Positions 59,561 to 64,000 of a stretch of DNA of 64,000 bases are shown one piece after another. Within the stretch, counting starts at the first letter, position 1. Every line of letters starts with the position of its first letter. Source of the stretch: Burkholderiales bacterium (GTDB lineage Bacteria > Pseudomonadota > Gammaproteobacteria > Burkholderiales > Burkholderiaceae_C); assembly GCA_030604135.1 (NCBI GenBank), contig JAUVWL010000007.1, positions 28,279 to 92,278 on the forward strand, written 5' to 3'. The translations under genes and the position numbers were made by a program. Below the pieces are notes generated by a model. The model was not told the DNA's origin and ran no database searches. It was given only the letters and a program-made list of their open reading frames with translations.

Positions 59561-60499
59561 ATGCGCAGCCAGAGCCTGTCGACACGTGCGCGCGCCACCC
59601 GGCGCACGGCCCGGGTCATGGGCCTGCTGACGCTCTCCTTCTTTGCCGTGGTGGTCTGGCAGTTGCAGCTGCTGCCGCTGGCCTGGCAGGTACTTCAACT
59701 GCGAAGCGACGATGCCAGGTCAAGACATGCGCCCCTGCCGCTGTCCGACTACCGGGTCGACATCGAAGCCAGACCCATCGAGGGCATTGCCAGCAACACC
59801 TCCGGTCTGACCTATCACACGGGCACGGGCACCCTGTTCGCGGTCATCAACCGCCCACCGACGGTGGCCGAGATCAGCACCCAGGGTGAACTTCTGCGCC
59901 TGCTGCCCATCGACGGACTGCGCGACCCCGAAGGCATTGCCCATGTGCAGGGCAACCTGTTCGTGATCGGTGAGGAGCGCGAGAACCGCCTGCACTGGGT
60001 CCGCATCGGCCCCAGCACGACACGCGTATCGGTGAACGGTCAACCCAGCCTTCAGCTGGCCATGGCACCCCTGAAGAACCAGGGCATCGAAGGCGTGTCG
60101 TGGGACCACGCGGGTCAGCGGCTCTTTGTGAGCCAGGAGATCTGGCCACGCAAGGTCTGGGTGATCGAGGGCCTGGCCACCCTGGCACGGTCCGACTTCC
60201 AGCTGTCGATCAGGGAATGGCGCCCCGCCGGGGGCGGCATGGTGCCGCTGGGCGACTACTCGTCGCTGACCCTGCACGAGCCCAGCGGCCACTTGCTGCT
60301 GCTGAGCAAGCTCACCGGCATGGTGCTGGCCTACGCACCCGATGGTTCCCTGGCCGGCACCTTGCCGCTGTGGCCAGGCTTTCGGGGGCTGAGCCGGCGC
60401 GTGCCGCAGGCCGAGGGCATTGCGCTGGCACCGGGAGGTGAGGTGTACCTGGTGTCGGAACCCAATCTGTTCTACCGGTTCTCCCCTGGTAAACGCTGA
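59561..60499 (+). CDS. SdiA-regulated (YjiK-like) beta-propeller protein (312 aa)
   Basis: One N-terminal membrane helix (VMGLLTLSFFAVVVWQLQLL, about 19-38), then a periplasmic NHL/beta-propeller-type domain: IEGIASNTSGLTYHTGTGTL, LRDPEGIAHVQGNLFVIGEE, NQGIEGVSWDHAGQRLFVSQ and QAEGIALAPGGEVYLVSEPN. The spaced EG(I/V)xW/A repeats mark the SdiA-regulated family, role unknown. ATG 59561 with GGAG 6 bases upstream. The acyl-CoA ligase gene starts 58 bases downstream. Confidence 0.82.
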   Translation: MRSQSLSTRARATRRTARVMGLLTLSFFAVVVWQLQLLPLAWQVLQLRSDDARSRHAPLPLSDYRVDIEARPIEGIASNTSGLTYHTGTGTLFAVINRPPTVAEISTQGELLRLLPIDGLRDPEGIAHVQGNLFVIGEERENRLHWVRIGPSTTRVSVNGQPSLQLAMAPLKNQGIEGVSWDHAGQRLFVSQEIWPRKVWVIEGLATLARSDFQLSIREWRPAGGGMVPLGDYSSLTLHEPSGHLLLLSKLTGMVLAYAPDGSLAGTLPLWPGFRGLSRRVPQAEGIALAPGGEVYLVSEPNLFYRFSPGKR

Positions 60500-60557
60500 A
60501 CACGTGCTGTCGCCAGCGGACGCGGCACGCACCACGTCCTGGCTTAGCATTGGTGGC

Positions 60558-62141
60558 ATGAGTGCCTTGCCCGTGCTGACTCCGCCTTCCCGATCCCTGG
60601 GTGAGGAGCTGCGCGCTGCCGCCCGCGAAGCCCCGGACCGACCCTTTCTGCGGATGCCCGGCGTCGAGCTCAGCTACCGCGAGGTCGACCGCCTGTCCGA
60701 CACGCTGGCGGGTGCGTTGGCCGCTCGCGGCGTGACCCGTGCCGACCGGGTCAGCCTGATGCTGCCCAACTGCCCCGAGTTTGTCGTGATCTGGTTCGCG
60801 CTGGCCAAACTGGGGGCGGTGATGGCGCCGGTGAACACCGCCTTCCGGGGTGCCGTGCTGTGCGATGCCATCAACCTGGTCGAAAGCCGCTGGCTGTTCG
60901 CGCACAGCTCGCTGGCCGAGCAGTGGCAGCCGGTGCTGCCGCAGCTGGCCACGGTGCGCGAGCAGGTGCTGGTGGGCCCGGCGCTGCCCGGCACAGATGC
61001 CCTGCCCGATGCCCTGCCTTATGCCACGCTGCTCGAAGGGTCAACTGCGCCCCTGCCGGTGGTCGATGTGGCCCCGTCGGACCTGTGCCTGCTGCTCTAC
61101 ACCTCGGGCACAACCGGGCGATCCAAGGCCGCCATGCACAGCCACCGCTTCGTGCTGTCGCAGGCCGACGGGGTGATTGCCGGCCTGGGCTTGCGAAACG
61201 ACGACGTGCTGTACTGCCCCTACCCGCTGTACCACCTGGATGCCGCCGTGATGACGGTGGCGCCAGCGCTGCGCCTGCGGGCGGTGGCGGCCATTGGCGA
61301 ACGCTTCAGTGTTTCGCGCTACTGGGATGAGGTGCGCACCCTGGGCGCCACGGTGTTCGACTTCATGGGGGCGACCCTCACCATGCTGTGGAAGCAGCCG
61401 CCCGACCCGCGCGACCGCGACCACCGCGCCCGCCTGGGCTGGGGTGTGCCGCTGCCGGGCTGGGCGCCCGACTTCGAAGCCCGCTTCGGCTGCCGGCTGG
61501 TGGAACTCTATGGCTCGACCGAGCTCGGCACCAACATCTACACCCCTCTGGACCAGCCGCGCCGCCCAGGCTCGTGCGGCGTGGTCGGCCCCTTGTGGGA
61601 GGCCCAGCTGCACGACGCGGAGGGGTTTGCCGTGCCCACAGGGGCCATCGGCGAGCTGGTGGTTCGGCCACGGACCCCGGACGCCATCATGCGCGGCTAC
61701 TGGGGCATGCCCGAGGCCACGCTGACGGCCTTTCGCCAGCAGTGGTTCCACACCGGCGATCTGATGCGCCAGGACGCCGACGGCCACTTCTACTTTGTCG
61801 GCCGCAACCGCGACGTGGTGCGGCGCCGCGGCGAGAACATCTCGGCCGCCGAGGTGGAAATGGGGCTGGAGACCCACCCCGAGGTGCTGGAGGCCGCCGT
61901 CTATGGCGTGCCCAGCGAGATGACCGAGGACGAGGTGATGGCCTGCGTGGTGCGCCGCCCGGGCAGCACGCTCGACGCACCCGCGCTGGCCGACCACGCG
62001 GCGCAGCAGATGGCCCGCTTCATGGTGCCGCGCTACATCCGTTTTGCCGACAGCCTGCCCAAGACACCGACCGACAAGGTGGAGAAATTCCGCCTCATCG
62101 TGAACAGGAGAGAGATAAATCCACGGTCGGCCGTTGGATAA
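60558..62141 (+). CDS. Acyl-CoA ligase / AMP-binding protein, 3' end apparently replaced by prophage DNA (527 aa)
   Basis: ANL-superfamily enzyme that activates a carboxylic acid to its CoA ester. P-loop motif LLYTSGTTGRSKAAMHS (about 175), A5-like VELYGSTELGTN, A7 HTGDLMRQDADGHFYFVGR, A8 VVRRRGENISAAEVE and A10 LPKTPTDKVEKF with the catalytic Lys. After VEKFRL the sequence turns into IVNRREINPRSAVG, which is not family-like, and the gene then meets phage-like DNA. I infer loss of the last 10-25 residues; all catalytic motifs remain. ATG 60558; TAGCAT 7 bases upstream suggests a leaderless message. Confidence 0.85.
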   Translation: MSALPVLTPPSRSLGEELRAAAREAPDRPFLRMPGVELSYREVDRLSDTLAGALAARGVTRADRVSLMLPNCPEFVVIWFALAKLGAVMAPVNTAFRGAVLCDAINLVESRWLFAHSSLAEQWQPVLPQLATVREQVLVGPALPGTDALPDALPYATLLEGSTAPLPVVDVAPSDLCLLLYTSGTTGRSKAAMHSHRFVLSQADGVIAGLGLRNDDVLYCPYPLYHLDAAVMTVAPALRLRAVAAIGERFSVSRYWDEVRTLGATVFDFMGATLTMLWKQPPDPRDRDHRARLGWGVPLPGWAPDFEARFGCRLVELYGSTELGTNIYTPLDQPRRPGSCGVVGPLWEAQLHDAEGFAVPTGAIGELVVRPRTPDAIMRGYWGMPEATLTAFRQQWFHTGDLMRQDADGHFYFVGRNRDVVRRRGENISAAEVEMGLETHPEVLEAAVYGVPSEMTEDEVMACVVRRPGSTLDAPALADHAAQQMARFMVPRYIRFADSLPKTPTDKVEKFRLIVNRREINPRSAVG

Positions 62142-62212
62142 ATCGGGATATGGCGGGACCAGATGGGAGATTCTGGGACGCTGGCTTGTAAGAGCGTTAC
62201 GCCAAGTGAAAC

Positions 62213-62246
62213 GAGCCGCCCGGGTATTTTGCACCCGTTGCGGCTC
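62213..62246 (-). terminator. Terminator-like hairpin after the mor gene
   Basis: Minus strand GAGCCGC (62246-62240) pairs with GCGGCTC (62219-62213), with an inner CGGGT/ACCCG stem and a small loop, followed by GTTTCACTT. It is 20 bases after the mor stop codon at 62267 and would end the leftward phage transcript before host DNA. Confidence 0.7.
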
Positions 62247-62266
62247 GCTGTGCGGATGACCTGGCG

Positions 62267-62632
62267 TCAGGAAGTTTCGAACAACTGGGGGTGCCCCTGG
62301 GCGTTCCGGCGAAGGCGCTCACGGACGCGCTTGAGAACCTTGTACACGCTGCGCTCGGTCATCCCGAACTGGCGGGCAAGCTCGCCGTGGTTGTGACCTG
62401 TGAACGCCTGGTAGAGCTCCAACTCACGAGCGGCCAGCTTGCGCTGGTAGTCCTTCGGGATGTTGATGTTTTGGCCACCCCAGGTGTCGGCCAAGTGATC
62501 TGCCAGAGAGTTGGCCACGATGTTGGCCGCCTTCTCGTTGACGTCGTGCGCGCGCAAGAACTCAGCGGTCACCGCGACCAGGTCGTCAAACAGCTCAGCC
62601 CGCTTGATCTCGAACCGCTCGGTGTGCTTCAT
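62267..62632 (-). CDS. mor: Mor-family phage transcription activator (121 aa)
   Basis: Middle-operon-regulator family of Mu-like phages. The C-terminal HTH is clear: HNHGELARQFGMTERSVYKV (about 86-105), ending in LKRVRERLRRNAQG; the N-terminal dimerisation part contains ELFDDLVAVTAEFLRAHDVN and NIVANSLADHLADTWGGQNI. ATG 62632 (MKHTERFEIK) overlaps the gemA stop by 4 bases (ATGA). Last gene before the hairpin at 62213-62246. Confidence 0.88.
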   Translation of the reverse strand: MKHTERFEIKRAELFDDLVAVTAEFLRAHDVNEKAANIVANSLADHLADTWGGQNINIPKDYQRKLAARELELYQAFTGHNHGELARQFGMTERSVYKVLKRVRERLRRNAQGHPQLFETS

Positions 62633-63300
62633 GCCGACCTCCTCTGCAGCGATGCGAGGATGATCAGGTCGTACAAGGCCAGCCATTGGTCCAGGATCTG
62701 TGAATACCCCTCAGTCTGGGCTACCCACAGTTGCATGCGAGCCGCTGCCCATTGCTTCTTCCAGGACTCTGGCATGTGACCAGACCACTCCTCGAGGTTG
62801 AAGTCGTGAGCCAGATACGGATTAACCACATTAGGCAATGAGCGAAGCAGCCAGGCCTTGAGCGACTCGATGAGCGGAACGAAGTCAGACACCCACTCGA
62901 GCCTGTCCACTTTGCACTGGCGCCTGGCGTAGGCCAGAAGCGCAGTCTCACTCGGGTCCCTGACCTGCCCGATGGCGTGCAGGGTCAGCCACATGGCCCT
63001 GGCCTTCTTTGACTGCTGATCGGAGGCCAGCACGCGGGGGCGATCGGCCGCTGAGCCGCTGGCCTTTTTGCTCTTGACCTTGAAACCCGTCTTCTTGAGG
63101 TAGTCCAGGACGCGCTGCAGCTGCGCTATGTTCATGGCGGCCGCTGAAGAGGAACCACCCCGTTCCAGGAGAACTGTGCGGTAGCCTTCCTCGTCCAGAT
63201 TGAGATCACGGCGGGCGACATGAATGAGCCGAATCAGGCGGCTACGCTGATCGGCCTGCCGATTGGCAGGGATCTTGGCTTGTCTGGCTGGCGTTGTCAT
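62629..63300 (-). CDS. gemA: GemA/gp16-family phage regulatory protein (DUF1018, 223 aa)
   Basis: DUF1018 signatures: RSRLIRLIHVARRDLNLDEE, GYRTVLLERGGSSSAAAMN, LQRVLDYLKKTGFKVKS, then ALLAYARRQCKVDRLEWVSD. In Mu, GemA affects host gene expression and DNA topology. ATG 63300 with AAGGAG at about 7-base spacing. Strongly coupled to mor. A structured leader precedes it. Confidence 0.9.
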   Translation of the reverse strand: MTTPARQAKIPANRQADQRSRLIRLIHVARRDLNLDEEGYRTVLLERGGSSSAAAMNIAQLQRVLDYLKKTGFKVKSKKASGSAADRPRVLASDQQSKKARAMWLTLHAIGQVRDPSETALLAYARRQCKVDRLEWVSDFVPLIESLKAWLLRSLPNVVNPYLAHDFNLEEWSGHMPESWKKQWAAARMQLWVAQTEGYSQILDQWLALYDLIILASLQRRSA

Positions 63301-63314
63301 GGTGGGCTCCTTGG

Positions 63315-63377
63315 CTTACCGAAGATCACCTGCAGGTGGAGATGAGCTTCGGTAAGTCCGGTGGTATCGCCCACCGG
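63315..63377 (-). promoter_or_regulatory. Structured leader with nested inverted repeats before gemA
   Basis: CTTACCGAAG (63315-63324) and CTTCGGTAAG (63347-63356) form a perfect 10-pair stem whose loop contains the palindrome CACCTGCAGGTG (63327-63338). Next to it CCGGTGG (63358-63364) pairs with CCACCGG (63371-63377). The long stem ends 2 bases from the AAGGAG ribosome site of gemA. The rest of 63301-63515 shows no convincing gene. Confidence 0.55.
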
Positions 63378-63515
63378 AAAGCGGTCTGCTCAGCACCTGC
63401 CCCGCCAGGGGTGGAGGACCTGGGAGGGGAAAGGTACCCTTACCAGGCGGTGCCACAGGCTGCGGTAGTTGGCGTGGCCGGGGGCACCCACCGCTTATCC
63501 CCTGGAGCGCTGCTG

Positions 63516-63758
63516 CTAAGCTCCGGCTGCTGCCCATCCTTTGGTTCTGTCCCAGGTCTTGAGCACGTCATGTGAGGCGACCGATCGGCCCCGACCATTC
63601 GGGTGGCTGATCACGATTCGCATGGTCATGCCCCCGCACAACCTGGCCATACCGTCGAGGTGCTCCAAGAACTCGTCTGGCATGCCATTGGCGTCAAAGT
63701 CGATGGCGCGCCTCCAGGAGCCGCTCTGGTTGATCTGAAGCTGGCATGGCTTGTCCAT
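63516..63758 (-). CDS. Small phage protein, unknown function (80 aa)
   Basis: Begins MDKPCQLQINQSGSWRRAID and has TMRIVISHPNGRGRSVASHD. I do not recognise a family, but the amino-acid mix is normal for a real protein. Its ATG overlaps the stop of the upstream partial gene by one base (TGATG), typical of coupled phage genes. Same direction as gemA and mor. Confidence 0.6.
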   Translation of the reverse strand: MDKPCQLQINQSGSWRRAIDFDANGMPDEFLEHLDGMARLCGGMTMRIVISHPNGRGRSVASHDVLKTWDRTKGWAAAGA

Positions 63759-64000
63759 CAGTCCACTCCTTCGGCAAGACCTTGATCCGCAGGTGCCCCG
63801 GCCCAGCGAGCCACGTGCGGCGGCATTGGCGGAACGTCGACATCTTCGTTGTCACTCGCGTGGAAATGAACCGCGTGGGCCCAGCGCTCAGCGTCGATGC
63901 ACTGCTGGTCAGTCCAGCCTCGGACGGCGGACTCTGGCACGTGGTGGCCACCGACCAGACAGAGCGACAGATAGGTTGCCTGGTCGTCCCGGATCCATGG
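63758..64000 (-). CDS. Partial phage protein, unknown function (cut by window edge)
   Basis: The minus-strand frame stays open from the right edge to the stop at 63758-63760. It reads LSLCLVGGHHVPESAVRGWT, then DQQCIDAERWAHAVHFHASD and DVPPMPPHVARWAG. A GTG at 63940 could be an internal start, but the frame continues without a stop to 64000, so the true start is probably outside. Coupled by one base to the next small gene. Confidence 0.5.
   Translation of the reverse strand, partial: PWIRDDQATYLSLCLVGGHHVPESAVRGWTDQQCIDAERWAHAVHFHASDNEDVDVPPMPPHVARWAGAPADQGLAEGVD

Larger units (their letters stand above)
62101..64000. mobile_element. End of a Mu/BcepMu-like transposable prophage (continues past the window)
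   Basis: From about 62.1 kb the DNA changes from chromosomal genes to phage genes: Mor activator, GemA/gp16 and small unknown ORFs, all transcribed leftwards towards the terminus, as in BcepMu-like early regions as I recall them. A 5'-TG lies at 62101, and two GATAAATC repeats (62114-62121 and 62137-62144, 23 bases apart) could be transposase sites. The exact boundary is inferred, because the other end and the 5-bp target duplication are outside the window. Confidence 0.75.

Noticed and set aside
63316..63537. 73-codon minus-strand ORF before gemA
   Set aside because: Pro/Gly-rich, overlaps the next phage gene and runs through the inverted-repeat leader.

Overview
The window is GC-rich, densely coded DNA from a betaproteobacterium. 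It is most likely a member of Burkholderiales family Comamonadaceae (Hydrogenophaga/Acidovorax-like). The clues are the enzyme families, the many promoters whose -10 box sits directly on the start codon, and a dispersed intergenic element (GAACCGGCTTTGCCGGGCC ... GACGCGAAGCGGCGC) that I associate with this family. The assignment is inference; there is no rRNA or other phylogenetic marker here.

Layout. 1-4534: housekeeping genes (truncated metY, CoA-binding protein, ferredoxin, hydrolase, GST, WYL regulator). 4814-15087: a type I restriction-modification island of seven collinear genes (half-HsdS, HsdM, RhuM, HsdS, HsdR, YgjP-like protease, DUF6119/TIGR04141 protein) behind a promoter that should give a leaderless mRNA. 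15244-24710: a guanidine-assimilation operon headed by a clear guanidine-I (ykkC) riboswitch: ABC permease, ATPase, two DUF1989 proteins (carboxyguanidine deiminase subunits), a urea-carboxylase-type enzyme best read as guanidine carboxylase, and allophanate hydrolase. 24883-25713: a DUF1778/GNAT toxin-antitoxin pair. 26131-37197: a divergent catabolic cluster with a TRAP transporter, SDR, split transketolase and glycerate kinase on one side, and LysR regulator, full-length transketolase and 2-hydroxyacid dehydrogenase on the other.

38268-46768 is the most interesting region. A second guanidine-I riboswitch heads an ABC substrate-binding protein, the component missing from the first operon. 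A tight minus-strand series follows: membrane di-iron desaturase/hydroxylase, two SDRs, EamA transporter, creatininase homologue, biuret-hydrolase-like cysteine hydrolase, an unrecognised protein, an MBL hydrolase and a YitT protein. I infer a pathway that converts a substituted guanidine (guanylurea-, creatinine- or alkylguanidine-like) into guanidine or ammonia, and feeds the first operon.

47025-62141: mostly chromosomal core genes (DODA dioxygenase, threonine dehydrogenase/Kbl with an XRE-cupin regulator, exonuclease, NlpC/P60 lipoprotein, DAHP synthase, thioesterase, MerR, patatin, SDR, a second IF-1, UbiB kinase, SdiA-regulated protein, acyl-CoA ligase). From about 62100 to the right edge lies the end of a Mu/BcepMu-like transposable prophage (Mor activator, GemA/gp16), which appears to interrupt the 3' end of the acyl-CoA ligase gene.
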